From positions 1 through 39,338 of the forward strand of contig CANNDF010000011.1 in assembly GCA_947503305.1 (NCBI GenBank): DNA of 39,338 nt, in the 5' to 3' direction. Under the pieces are notes generated by a model. The model worked only from the letters and a program-made list of their open reading frames with translations, did not search any database and was not told the origin of the DNA. Shown here one piece after another: positions 8,627-17,009 of this stretch. Source of the DNA: an uncultured Dokdonia sp. Lineage in GTDB: Bacteria; Bacteroidota; Bacteroidia; Flavobacteriales; Flavobacteriaceae. The stretch's first letter is position 1; each line of letters starts with the position of its first letter. The translations under genes and the position numbers were made by a program.

Positions 8627-9937
8627 TTACGAAATCTGTTCTAAAACCTCTCGCATTGCTTTTGCTTTAAGTAAACACTCTGCGTACTCTTTATCAGGAT
8701 CAGAACCAGCAGTAATAGCGCCTCCGACAGAATACGAAATATACTTTTCGGTTTCATTATAAAGTATACTTCGAATGATCACATTAAAATCAAAATCACC
8801 TGCAGGTGTAAAATACCCTACACTACCACTATACAAACCGCGTTTGGTGTCTTCTAAGGTTTCTATAATTTGCATGGCACGTACCTTAGGTGCCCCTGTC
8901 ATACTTCCCATTGGGAATGTTGATCGTATTACATCTACGGGGGATATGCCTACTCCTATTTCAGATATCACTGTTGAAATCATTTGATGTACTTGTTTAA
9001 AAGGATAAACTTCACATAAGGTTTCTACAGCAACACTTCCTTTTTGGGCAGTCCGAGATAAATCATTTCTAACCAAATCTACTATCATAATATTTTCTGA
9101 TCGTTCTTTTGGATCTTGTGATAATTCTTTTGCAAAAGCGTTGTCTTCTTCAAGAGTCTTTCCCCTAGGAGCTGTGCCTTTAATAGGTTGTGTAATAATC
9201 TTATTTCCTTGTTTACGGATATAGCGCTCTGGAGTTGCAGAAAGTAAATAATGCATATCCATTTTCAAATAAGTAGCAAAAGGTGGGCTACTAATGGCAT
9301 TAAGCTGCTTATATGTTCGGTATGGATCAATAGTACCATAGGCATAAAACTCTTGGCAAAAATTTGCTTCATAAATATCTCCCCTATTGATATGAGATAA
9401 CATTGTACGTACCTTCTCTTTATAGGCTTCTTTATGAATCTTAAGTTTTATTTTTAAGGGAGCATTATTTGCAGATACAACATCGCATATACTATTTTGT
9501 TCCTTAGTAATGCTCCGCCAGTCTTCATCCATCTCATCATCTACCATCCCTAAATAATGCATCTCTATGACATTGCCTTTTATCAAAAATAATTTCTTAG
9601 GTTGGAAAAACTGAAGATCAGGGATATGTAGTCCATCATCATTTTTTGAAGTCAATTTTTCAACATCATTTTTAAGATCATATGCAAGATATCCAAAAAT
9701 CCAATCGGCTGTAGTTTGTTGGTATTCTTCAAGTCTATCAAAAGCCCCATGGTACGAGGTTTTAATACTTGTAAAAGCATCTACCGCTAATATGGCATTA
9801 TACTCTGGATATGCTTGATACTCATAATCATTACTATCTAACCATACAACCTCATCATAAGCTTGTGCCCAAGCTAATAGCTGTTGCTTTAATAGTACTA
9901 GATCTTCATATGTATGCGTTTGGGTCGTTCTATTCAT
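8627..9937 (-). CDS. pabB: Aminodeoxychorismate synthase component I (PabB type)
   Basis: A chorismate-utilising enzyme of about 436 residues. Numbered from the start at 9937, the PIKGTAPRGK motif is at about 251-260, ENIMIVDLVRNDL at about 281-293 and FPMGSMTGAPK at about 341-351. The lysine in PIKGT is the residue that separates PabB from TrpE, which has PIAGT. It adds ammonia to chorismate to give 4-amino-4-deoxychorismate for folate. No glutamine amidotransferase partner is next to it. An ATG at 9973 would add 12 residues (MHFGNAYFYKLK); I prefer the inner ATG because the upstream residues do not resemble the family, but the start is uncertain. Confidence 0.88.
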   Translation of the reverse strand: MNRTTQTHTYEDLVLLKQQLLAWAQAYDEVVWLDSNDYEYQAYPEYNAILAVDAFTSIKTSYHGAFDRLEEYQQTTADWIFGYLAYDLKNDVEKLTSKNDDGLHIPDLQFFQPKKLFLIKGNVIEMHYLGMVDDEMDEDWRSITKEQNSICDVVSANNAPLKIKLKIHKEAYKEKVRTMLSHINRGDIYEANFCQEFYAYGTIDPYRTYKQLNAISSPPFATYLKMDMHYLLSATPERYIRKQGNKIITQPIKGTAPRGKTLEEDNAFAKELSQDPKERSENIMIVDLVRNDLSRTAQKGSVAVETLCEVYPFKQVHQMISTVISEIGVGISPVDVIRSTFPMGSMTGAPKVRAMQIIETLEDTKRGLYSGSVGYFTPAGDFDFNVIIRSILYNETEKYISYSVGGAITAGSDPDKEYAECLLKAKAMREVLEQIS

Positions 9938-10046
9938 TTTCAGTTTGTAAAAATAAGCATTCCCAAAATGCATTGATATTCATTTAGAAAACTTATTTTT
10001 AGAATGTGCACTATAGCAAAGAAGTATTTATTTTTTACATTCTATT

Positions 10047-10265
10047 ATGAGTCAACCCAATAATCCATTGCACGGTGTCACCCTAGCAATGATATTAGAA
10101 TTTTTAGAAGCAAAGTATGGCTGGAAAGAACTCAGTTATCAGGTCAATATTAATTGTTTTAAAAATGATCCATCCATAAAATCGAGTTTAAAGTTTTTAC
10201 GTAAGACACCATGGGCACGGGAGAAAGTAGAGCAATTATATTTACAATCAATAGATCGTACATAG
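10047..10265 (+). CDS. VF530 family DNA-binding protein (DUF2132)
   Basis: 72 residues matching VF530 almost throughout: [21 protein letters not shown] at about 6, then [31 protein letters not shown]. These small helical proteins have a DNA-binding-like fold known from a structure of a Vibrio protein; the biological role is unknown. It is single-gene, with the 22-bp palindrome 15 bases downstream. Confidence 0.94.
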   Translation: MSQPNNPLHGVTLAMILEFLEAKYGWKELSYQVNINCFKNDPSIKSSLKFLRKTPWAREKVEQLYLQSIDRT

Positions 10266-10280
10266 GGAGAAGTTAAAAAA

Positions 10281-10302
10281 GTATGCTTTCGCGAAAGCAT
10301 AC
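10281..10302. repeat. 22-bp palindrome containing GCTTTCGCGAAAGC (intergenic copy)
   Basis: GTATGCTTTCGCGAAAGCATAC is perfectly symmetric; the shared 14-bp core is at 10285-10298. A run of six A precedes it, so on the minus strand it resembles a terminator, but no minus-strand gene ends here. Confidence 0.9.
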
Positions 10303-10348
10303 AAATACCTCTCCGTCTAATCGTCGAATATAGTATCTTTAAAGACAA

Positions 10349-11977
10349 GTGAAACATACGTTTATGATATCAAAAAAGGATTTTTCCCAGTATCGCAATA
10401 GCCTCTTTAGGCATTTAGATGGAATCGTTACTGCTCCATCTGCCTATGAATTATATACTAATGGTGTAACTGATTATTTACTTGAAAAAAAAACGTGTTC
10501 TTTAAGCGAGCTCACAAAGAAGTTTGCTGCCAATGAGGGATATCTTAATGTTGCTTTACATGTACTATGTTCTCAAGGCTGGCTCGTGCAAGATATAGAT
10601 AATAAAAGTGACCAAATTACATATAAAACAACTTCAAAAAGCGCGATTGCCTTTCCGATGTTTAATATCTATAAAGATGTAGTGCATCTGTTACGCCTTA
10701 GTGCAAATTATCACTATCGCAAATTTGAAGTGCCTCCATTCTTAGCACTAGAAGAAATTTTCAAGCATTTTAAAAACAGGTACTCTCTCCCACTCTCGGA
10801 AGATCCTATTACTCAAGAAATTCAAGAACAAATACTTACTCATATTGAAGGGATCATTCTAGGTCCAACACTAGTACATCTCTCTATGAATGGAATGTTT
10901 CATAAGTATTTTATGCAAGCAAGTTTTAAGTTAGAAGAATTTCATGAAGATCCAGAGAACTTTGAGAGATTGCTTACGATTTTAATCCATTTTGGTTTAT
11001 TCTCTAGAACAAATAACACATATCGATTTACAGAAAAAGGATTGTTTTTTGCAAAGAGAGCTAGTGCTTATGGAGTTACGGTATCTTATATACCTACACT
11101 TAGAGCATTAGATGAGCTTATTTTTGGAAACCCAACAGCTGCCAAAGAAGCTGGTGATGGAAACAAAGAAGGGCATGTAGATCGTGCAATGAACGTTTGG
11201 GGAAGTGGCGGTGCTCATTCTAGTTATTTTAAAGTAGTGGATGAGATTATTATAGATTTATTTAATAAACCTTTAGAGCAACAACCTAAAGGGATTTTGG
11301 ATATGGGATGTGGTAATGGCGCCTTTTTAACACACCTTTTTGAGGTAATAGAACATCAGACATTGCGCGGAAGGCATCTTGACGAACACCCATTAATTCT
11401 TGTCGGTGCAGATTATAATGAAGCTGCGCTTAAAATTACTAAAGCAAATCTTATACAGGCAGATATATGGGCAAAAGTAGTTTGGGGAGATATAGGTGAC
11501 CCCGATCGGCTTGCTTCAGATTTACATCAAGATTATGGTGTTTCTCTAGGTGATTTACTCAACGTACGATCTTTCTTAGATCATAATCGTATCTGGAAAG
11601 AGCCTAAACACATAGATCCTACACATATAAGCGACTCTACAGGGGCTTTTGCCTATGAAGGCAAACGTATTCCCAATAATGCTGTAGAAGCGTCCCTAAG
11701 TGAACATTTCAAAGCATGGGCTCCTTACGTCAAAAAATTTGGATTATTGCTTATCGAGTTACATACGGTCCCTCCTATTCACATTGCACAAAATATAGGT
11801 AGATCTGCAGTTACAGCCTATAATGCTACTCATGGATATTCAGATCAATATATCGTAGAAGCCACTGTTTTTGAGCAAGTTCTTAAAAATGCAGGTTTAT
11901 ATCGTAATGATTCGCTTTCGCGAAAATTTCCAGACTCAGAACTAGCAACCGTTACCGTAAATTTATTCACCATGTAA
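10349..11977 (+). CDS. Class I SAM-dependent methyltransferase, AprA-related
   Basis: 542 residues. The N-terminal half contains two helical winged-helix-like blocks (about 30-100 and 175-240, each with SLSELTKKF- or FERLLTILIHFGLF-type helices). A Rossmann methyltransferase domain follows, with motif I LDMGCGNGA (317-325), an acidic GAD at 353-355 after beta 2, and GDIGD at 380-384. The layout resembles the AprA-type methyltransferases of polyketide assembly lines, but no polyketide or peptide synthase gene is near; the substrate is unknown. The ATG at 10364 (MISKKDF) is a possible start, since a TATCTTTA motif at 10334 would place transcription start near the first ATG. A degenerate copy of the palindrome is at 11914-11925 (read L-S-R-K). 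A terminator follows. Confidence 0.85.
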   Translation: MKHTFMISKKDFSQYRNSLFRHLDGIVTAPSAYELYTNGVTDYLLEKKTCSLSELTKKFAANEGYLNVALHVLCSQGWLVQDIDNKSDQITYKTTSKSAIAFPMFNIYKDVVHLLRLSANYHYRKFEVPPFLALEEIFKHFKNRYSLPLSEDPITQEIQEQILTHIEGIILGPTLVHLSMNGMFHKYFMQASFKLEEFHEDPENFERLLTILIHFGLFSRTNNTYRFTEKGLFFAKRASAYGVTVSYIPTLRALDELIFGNPTAAKEAGDGNKEGHVDRAMNVWGSGGAHSSYFKVVDEIIIDLFNKPLEQQPKGILDMGCGNGAFLTHLFEVIEHQTLRGRHLDEHPLILVGADYNEAALKITKANLIQADIWAKVVWGDIGDPDRLASDLHQDYGVSLGDLLNVRSFLDHNRIWKEPKHIDPTHISDSTGAFAYEGKRIPNNAVEASLSEHFKAWAPYVKKFGLLLIELHTVPPIHIAQNIGRSAVTAYNATHGYSDQYIVEATVFEQVLKNAGLYRNDSLSRKFPDSELATVTVNLFTM

Positions 11978-12015
11978 AAAACACTTCATTCCATACATCG
12001 GAGCAAAGTGTTTTT
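11977..12015 (+). terminator. Intrinsic terminator after the methyltransferase gene
   Basis: AAAAACACTT (11977-11986) pairs with AAGTGTTTTT (12006-12015) across a 19-nt loop; the T run is part of the stem and is followed by CG. Confidence 0.6.
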
Positions 12016-12111
12016 CGAATAAAAACAAAGTATGAAAATATAATTATACTACTATATCGCATGGTGATATAAAAGGTTGCGTCTTACTCATGATTCTCGA
12101 TAGTATTTAGA

Positions 12112-12143
12112 TATACTTTATGTAACTTACGTTTTAAAGTATA
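12112..12143. promoter_or_regulatory. Inverted repeat just before the aminotransferase start
   Basis: TATACTTTA (12112-12120) and TAAAGTATA (12135-12143) are perfect 9-bp arms 14 bases apart, ending 4 bases before the ATG at 12148. It could be an operator or a leader hairpin that covers the start codon. A TACGTTTT motif inside the loop region resembles a -7 element. Confidence 0.35.
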
Positions 12144-12147
12144 CCTA

Positions 12148-13416
12148 ATGAAAAACAAACAACGTAGATTCTTTGTAAAACGTCTTATGGCGGGTAGCCT
12201 AGGGGTGACCTTATTTTCTAATTATACATCAACAGCAACTATATCTACACTTCCCTCATTAGGTAATTCTGATGATACCTCAGAAGCTTTTTGGGAAACT
12301 GTAAAAAAGCAATTTAGATTTGCCAAAGGGGTACATTACTTCAACAATGCGTCATTAGGTTCTTCACCCATTGAAGTTCAAGAAGCAACAAATACATATA
12401 GAGCTACACTAGATGCCTTCCCTTCTAAATATATGTGGGGAGGCTGGAATGAAGAAAAAGAGAAAGTACGGGCACAAGTAGCAGATTTGTTTTCTGTCTC
12501 CAAAGAAGAAATTGCCATTACCCATAATACAACGGAAGGTATGAATCTTATTGCTCGTAGCTTTGATCTTCAAAAAGGAGATGAAATTATCTTAGTAGAC
12601 CATGAACATCCTAGTGGTACAATACCTTGGGAAGTATGGCAAGAACGTAAGGGTATAAAACTGGTACGCCCTGTAGTACCAATTCTTCCTAGCTCTGTTG
12701 AAGAAGTTGTTGCTGTATATGAAAAAGCAATTACCAAGAAAACCAAAGTCATTTCTATGTGCCATATTGTAAATACGAATGGTATGATTTTACCTGTAAA
12801 AGAAATAGCAGCGATGGCGCATAAAAAAGGGATCCTGGTTGCTGTAGATGGTGCACAAGCTGCTGGTATGTTTGAAATAGATTTGCATGATTTAGGTTGC
12901 GATTTTTATACCGTGAGTGCCCATAAATGGTTATTTGCTCCTAAGGGTATAGGTATTTTTTATGCAAGACAAGAAAGTCAACATTATTTAAAACCGTTAC
13001 TAGTAGCTAGAGGTCATGAGGATACAAGTATACGACGGTTGGAAAATTATAATACTCGCAACCTTCCGGAGTATTTAGGTCTTGGAACTGCCGTTGCATT
13101 TCATACTAAAATAGGAAAACAAAAGATCGAAAAACGCTCTTACGAACTGAAATCCTATTTTAGAGAGAAAATCAAACACAACGCTGCTTTTATTCTAAAA
13201 AGCCCTGAACAGGATGATTTATCCTGCGCCATACAAGTGGTAGAGGTTGTTGGGAAAAATGTATCCGGTATAAAAGAGCAACTTTTTGAAAAATATGGTA
13301 TTGACACACGACCCATGACTACATATAGATTAAATTCAGTCCGTATTTCTTTTGCTATCTATATTACAAAAAAAGACATTGATTATCTTGTAAACGCTTT
13401 AGAATCTCTTGCATAA
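12148..13416 (+). CDS. Class V aminotransferase-fold PLP enzyme with Tat-like signal
   Basis: 422 residues. The N terminus RRFFVKRLMAGSLGVTLF (6-23) resembles a twin-arginine signal, pointing to export. The fold-type I PLP core follows: TTEGMN near 128, DHEHPS at 151-156, VDGAQA around D234 (PLP nitrogen contact) and SAHKW with K260 as the Schiff-base lysine. The family includes cysteine desulfurases, isopenicillin-N epimerase-like enzymes and selenocysteine lyases; no catalytic cysteine loop of SufS type is obvious, so an epimerase or lyase role is more likely. Monocistronic; substrate unknown. Confidence 0.88.
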   Translation: MKNKQRRFFVKRLMAGSLGVTLFSNYTSTATISTLPSLGNSDDTSEAFWETVKKQFRFAKGVHYFNNASLGSSPIEVQEATNTYRATLDAFPSKYMWGGWNEEKEKVRAQVADLFSVSKEEIAITHNTTEGMNLIARSFDLQKGDEIILVDHEHPSGTIPWEVWQERKGIKLVRPVVPILPSSVEEVVAVYEKAITKKTKVISMCHIVNTNGMILPVKEIAAMAHKKGILVAVDGAQAAGMFEIDLHDLGCDFYTVSAHKWLFAPKGIGIFYARQESQHYLKPLLVARGHEDTSIRRLENYNTRNLPEYLGLGTAVAFHTKIGKQKIEKRSYELKSYFREKIKHNAAFILKSPEQDDLSCAIQVVEVVGKNVSGIKEQLFEKYGIDTRPMTTYRLNSVRISFAIYITKKDIDYLVNALESLA

Positions 13417-13479
13417 CAATCCCTGAAATAAACAACACAAAAAATTAATTAAAGTATTAATAATTGCTATGTACAATAT

Positions 13480-14352
13480 TCAAAAGCTATTATCATTTAT
13501 AACCTCATGAATCTGTTTTTTAATTAACTTTCGATAATGCCTCCTTAATTTTCCCTCTACTTTACTGTCTGGAATTTCCTTGGAAATATTCATCCCATTA
13601 ATCCAGATTTTTGTTTTGTTATCTGTCATTTTTTGTAATGCAAATTGAAAATCTGTAATTGTATCTCTGTCTAGTATCAGAGTATCTATCTTATAATATG
13701 TGTTAGTATTTATTGTATGTTCTATACTGTCTTTAAAGTGACCATTTAACTGATAGTTTTTTAAGGGAAAGCTATCTATTTTAATTTGATAACCATTCTT
13801 TCTTAATGCTTTCAATAATGCTACCTTAGAATAATTAACGGTTTTAGTACATTTAAAGCATTTCAATTCCCCTTCAGAAAGAGTATACCCATAATAAGCA
13901 GGTGGAGCAGTAGCCATAAACAATATAGCGGAAGGAATTAAGAAAAAAATTGGGTTGACGTAGTTAATTTTTAATCTACTAAATCTATCAATGAATTTTA
14001 AAAAGTAATAGGATATAGGTAATACACTTAAAGATAACAAGTCCGAATAATCTACTACTCGTGTAATTGAGATGAAAGCAAAACGATTATAGAAATCAAT
14101 AAAAGATTGAGAAAAGCTTGATTTCCAAAATAAAAAAAAGAGAGCCACAAAAAATATATTCACTTTTATGTTCTTAGGAAAGAAATAGGATATGATCATA
14201 GGTGCAATTAACACGCCTGCAAAATCAGAAATTTTACCTGTTATCCAATTTGAAAATTCTAATTTTAAATAATGATCATTGAGAAATAGTATTAATAACC
14301 CTATTACAAAGACATAATTCAAAATGTAAAATTTTTGATTATTCTTTTTCAT
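13480..14352 (-). CDS. Hypothetical multi-pass membrane protein
   Basis: 290 residues, unrecognised beyond a conserved-looking motif. About five hydrophobic segments lie in the first 160 residues (for example 9-25, 44-60, 64-80, 100-118 and 133-150). The loop after the first, NWITGKISDFAGVLIAP, is the most striking motif; similar 'TGKLSDFAGL' proteins occur in other Bacteroidota as far as I recall. The last 130 residues are soluble and polar with a CFKC pair near 166-169. It lies 51 bases downstream of mazG on the same strand. Base composition is more A+T-rich than its neighbours. No function is proposed. Confidence 0.75.
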   Translation of the reverse strand: MKKNNQKFYILNYVFVIGLLILFLNDHYLKLEFSNWITGKISDFAGVLIAPMIISYFFPKNIKVNIFFVALFFLFWKSSFSQSFIDFYNRFAFISITRVVDYSDLLSLSVLPISYYFLKFIDRFSRLKINYVNPIFFLIPSAILFMATAPPAYYGYTLSEGELKCFKCTKTVNYSKVALLKALRKNGYQIKIDSFPLKNYQLNGHFKDSIEHTINTNTYYKIDTLILDRDTITDFQFALQKMTDNKTKIWINGMNISKEIPDSKVEGKLRRHYRKLIKKQIHEVINDNSF

Positions 14353-14403
14353 ATAGTGTTTACAACGTAGTCATATAATGGTATGGTATGGAATAAGATA
14401 TTT

Positions 14404-15177
14404 TTATAATCGTTTTGCTTCTTCCCAAAACACATCCATCTCTGCTAGCGTCATATCAGAAAGTGATTTCCCAAGATCCTTTGACTTACTTTCAAGGTAT
14501 TGAAAACGTTTTATAAATTTTTTATTTGTCCGTTCAAGCGCACTTTCAGGATCGACTTTAAGAAAACGGGCATAATTGATCATAGAGAACAACACATCTC
14601 CAAATTCGGCTTCTATCTTTTCTTGATTATTTTCATGTACTTCGTGTTGGAGTTCGCCTAGTTCTTCTTGTAATTTTTCAAAAACTTGTTCTGGTTCTTC
14701 CCAGTCAAATCCTACCCCTGCCACTTTATCTTGAATACGGCTTGCTTTTACAAGTGCAGGAAGGCTTTTAGGGACTCCTTCAAGCACAGATTTTTTACCT
14801 TCTTTTAGCTTTAATTTCTCCCAATTGCGTTCGACTTCTTTCGCATCATTTACATCTAGATCTCCATAGATATGCGGATGGCGAGATACGAGCTTATCAC
14901 AAATACCATGTGCTATATCCGAAATGTCAAAATCGTTTGTTTCACTACCTATTTTAGCGTAAAAAACGATGTGCAATAACAAGTCTCCCAGTTCTTTTTT
15001 TACCTCATTAAGGTCATTATCGAGAATAGCATCACCAAGTTCATAGGTCTCTTCGATCGTCAAATGACGTAAACTTTGCATTGTTTGCTTTTTATCCCAC
15101 GGACACCCTACACGGAGCTCATCCATAATTGTTAACAAACGATCAATAGCTATAAGCTGGTCTTCTCTAGAGTTCAT
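14404..15177 (-). CDS. mazG: Nucleoside triphosphate pyrophosphohydrolase MazG
   Basis: 257 residues with the two tandem MazG repeats: CPWDKKQTMQSLRHLTIEETYEL with KKELGDLLLHIVFYAKI in the first (about 20-78), and EKLQEELGEL with EFGDVLFSMINYARFL in the second (about 165-205). The EExxE and ExxD metal-binding pattern is present in both. MazG hydrolyses NTPs to NMPs and pyrophosphate, a house-cleaning and stringent-response-related activity. No MazEF toxin-antitoxin genes are adjacent. Confidence 0.95.
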   Translation of the reverse strand: MNSREDQLIAIDRLLTIMDELRVGCPWDKKQTMQSLRHLTIEETYELGDAILDNDLNEVKKELGDLLLHIVFYAKIGSETNDFDISDIAHGICDKLVSRHPHIYGDLDVNDAKEVERNWEKLKLKEGKKSVLEGVPKSLPALVKASRIQDKVAGVGFDWEEPEQVFEKLQEELGELQHEVHENNQEKIEAEFGDVLFSMINYARFLKVDPESALERTNKKFIKRFQYLESKSKDLGKSLSDMTLAEMDVFWEEAKRL

Positions 15178-15250
15178 ATATTAGAATAATTGATCTTATC
15201 GTTATTTTTAATACTACTATTGTGAATACATCAATAAGTTATAAAACTAA

Positions 15251-15281
15251 AAAAGCCTTTACAAAATGAATGTAAAGGCTT
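15251..15281 (-). terminator. Intrinsic terminator of the ruvX-def-DUF5606 genes
   Basis: AAGCCTTTACA (15253-15263) pairs with TGTAAAGGCTT (15271-15281), with a 7-nt loop. On the minus strand the stem is followed by TTTTAGTTTTAT. Confidence 0.75.
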
Positions 15282-15305
15282 CTGTATATTATAAAAAGTT
15301 ATGCA

Positions 15306-15719
15306 CTATTCTTCTTCATCTGAAACTTCAGGAGAAGAAAAATCCATCATATCCTTTTTTTGAAGAATATTATACCACTGTACAACCTTCTTTATATCAC
15401 TAGGGTATACACGGTCTTCATCATAATCAGGTACTACATTAAAGAAGAACTCTTCGAGTTCGTCTTTTGAGACTTTGTGATTAATGGTAGGTCCTCCATT
15501 TTCTTTTTCTTTAATCTTCTGGAAAACTTCTCGCAAAGGAATTTCTTCCGTAAGTGTATATATAGCAATTTCAGAAAGCACACTCACATTATGACGCATT
15601 CCTACAGTTAATCGTTTGCCATCAAGCAATGACTCTGCTACAAACCCACTACGCGTTTGTGTCTTTAATTCGTATATCCCAGGTTTACCAGAAATGGCTA
15701 GTATTTTATCTAAACTCAT
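15306..15719 (-). CDS. DUF5606 protein
   Basis: 137 residues. The start at 15719 (MSLDKILAISGKPGIYEL) is preferred over the ATG at 15743 because family members begin with this motif. Features: RSGFVAESLLDGKR near 24, SVLSEIAIYT near 46 and an acidic C-terminal tail (SPEVSDEEE). No membrane segments. DUF5606 proteins are conserved in Bacteroidota and of unknown role; the location after ruvX and def is compatible with a housekeeping task. Confidence 0.88.
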   Translation of the reverse strand: MSLDKILAISGKPGIYELKTQTRSGFVAESLLDGKRLTVGMRHNVSVLSEIAIYTLTEEIPLREVFQKIKEKENGGPTINHKVSKDELEEFFFNVVPDYDEDRVYPSDIKKVVQWYNILQKKDMMDFSSPEVSDEEE

Positions 15720-15813
15720 AGTAGTATTAAAATTGGACGGCAAATATGCATTGCCTTAATGATATATGCAACTTTAATGATGCTCTTATCGGTAATGTTA
15801 TAGTAAATTTAAC

Positions 15814-16404
15814 TTATCGTTTCTTTGACATCTCTGGAAAACGCATTCTATAGTCTGCACTACATTTTCCTTTTGAGATATTATTGAGTTTCCCTTTTAT
15901 TAAACGTTTTTTAAGACTGGATAGTTTATCTGTAAAGAGTATCCCTTCTATATGATCATATTCATGTTGTATTACACGCGCAATATAACCCGTATAAGTT
16001 TCTGTATATTCTTTAAAATTTTCATCTTGATAACGTATTGTTACCTTAGGTTGTCTAAATACATCTTCTGTTACCCCTGGAATACTAAGACATCCTTCAG
16101 AAAATGCCCATTCTTCACCTTCTTCATCTAAAATTTCTGCATTTACAAATACCTTTTTAAAACTTGCATACAAAGCACGCTCTTCAGGAGAGAGCTCCTC
16201 ATCCTCTGCAAAAGGGCTAGCGTCTACCAGAAAAACCCGTATCGAAAGACCTACCTGTGGAGCAGCCAGTCCAAGTCCATTGGCGCCATACATAGTTTCA
16301 AACATATTTTCAATAAGTTCTTTAAACTTAGGATACTCAGGAGTAACTGCTTTTGCTTTGCGTTTTAATACGGGATCTCCGTAGGCTATTATAGGTAAAA
16401 TCAT
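15814..16404 (-). CDS. def: Peptide deformylase
   Basis: 196 residues with all three deformylase motifs: GLGLAAPQVG (43-52), EGCLS (103-107, zinc ligand C105) and HEYDH (147-151, zinc ligands H147 and H151, catalytic E148). It removes the formyl group from new protein N termini. There are 3 bases between the ruvX stop and its start, so the two are co-transcribed. Confidence 0.97.
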   Translation of the reverse strand: MILPIIAYGDPVLKRKAKAVTPEYPKFKELIENMFETMYGANGLGLAAPQVGLSIRVFLVDASPFAEDEELSPEERALYASFKKVFVNAEILDEEGEEWAFSEGCLSIPGVTEDVFRQPKVTIRYQDENFKEYTETYTGYIARVIQHEYDHIEGILFTDKLSSLKKRLIKGKLNNISKGKCSADYRMRFPEMSKKR

Positions 16405-16407
16405 AGG

Positions 16408-16818
16408 TTATAAATTATACAGGTAATCCTGCAAAATAATAGTCGCACTTATCTGATCAACAAGCGCTTTGTTCTGACGTTTTTTCTTTCCTATTCCACT
16501 ATCAATCATTGTTTGAAAAGCCATTTTGGAAGTAAATCGCTCATCATGTCTAATGATATTAAGTGTCGGAAAATTTTTAATAATGCTTTCGCGAAAGCGT
16601 ATAATCTCCTCTTCTACATCTGAGGGCTCATTATTCATTCTTTTAGGCTCTCCTATTACCATACTCTCAACATCCTCTTTTCCCAAATACTCTTTTAAAA
16701 AAGGCACTAACTCTTTAGTATTCACGGTAGTTAAACCAGATGCAATAAGTTGCAATTCATCGGTTACAGCAATCCCTGTCCGTTTGGTTCCAAAATCTAT
16801 TGCAATGATGCGAGCCAT
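16408..16818 (-). CDS. ruvX: Putative pre-16S rRNA nuclease / Holliday junction resolvase-like RuvX (YqgF)
   Basis: 136 residues from ATG 16818 (MARIIAIDFGTKRTGIAVTD). An upstream ATG at 16836 is less likely: a TATTTTTG -7-like motif at 16834-16841 would start transcription after it. RNase H-like features: DFGTKRTG near 8, VIGEPKRMNNE near 54 and HDERFTSKMA near 91, with a final D near 120 (LVDQISA). E. coli YqgF helps mature 16S rRNA 5' ends. A GCTTTCGCGAAAGC copy at 16585-16598 is read R-F-R-E-S. Confidence 0.93.
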   Translation of the reverse strand: MARIIAIDFGTKRTGIAVTDELQLIASGLTTVNTKELVPFLKEYLGKEDVESMVIGEPKRMNNEPSDVEEEIIRFRESIIKNFPTLNIIRHDERFTSKMAFQTMIDSGIGKKKRQNKALVDQISATIILQDYLYNL

Positions 16819-16833
16819 CTGTAAAATTTTGTG

Positions 16834-16841
16834 CAAAAATA
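16834..16841 (-). promoter_or_regulatory. Possible -7 element for ruvX
   Basis: The minus strand reads TATTTTTG (TAnnTTTG) 16 bases before the chosen start codon. No good -33 element was found. Confidence 0.4.
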
Positions 16842-16944
16842 AGGAAAACTAAAGTATGACGCATGCGCTATTCTCTAGTAAAATCAAATATCTTTATTTA
16901 TGTATTTATACGCTTCACATTTATAAAAATGCAGTCATAAGTTT

Positions 16945-16952
16945 TATCTTTG
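16945..16952 (+). promoter_or_regulatory. Possible -7 element for dapD
   Basis: TATCTTTG matches TAnnTTTG, about 58 bases before the dapD ATG. The -33 region is A+T-rich without a clear TTG. Confidence 0.45.
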
Positions 16953-17009
16953 AATAACATTAATGTTTAATTTTTTATAATATCTCTATGCAATGGAGAT
17001 TCTACACAT

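Noticed and set aside
14404-15177. A toxin-antitoxin locus around mazG
   Set aside because: MazG is a housekeeping pyrophosphohydrolase; no MazE or MazF genes are adjacent.
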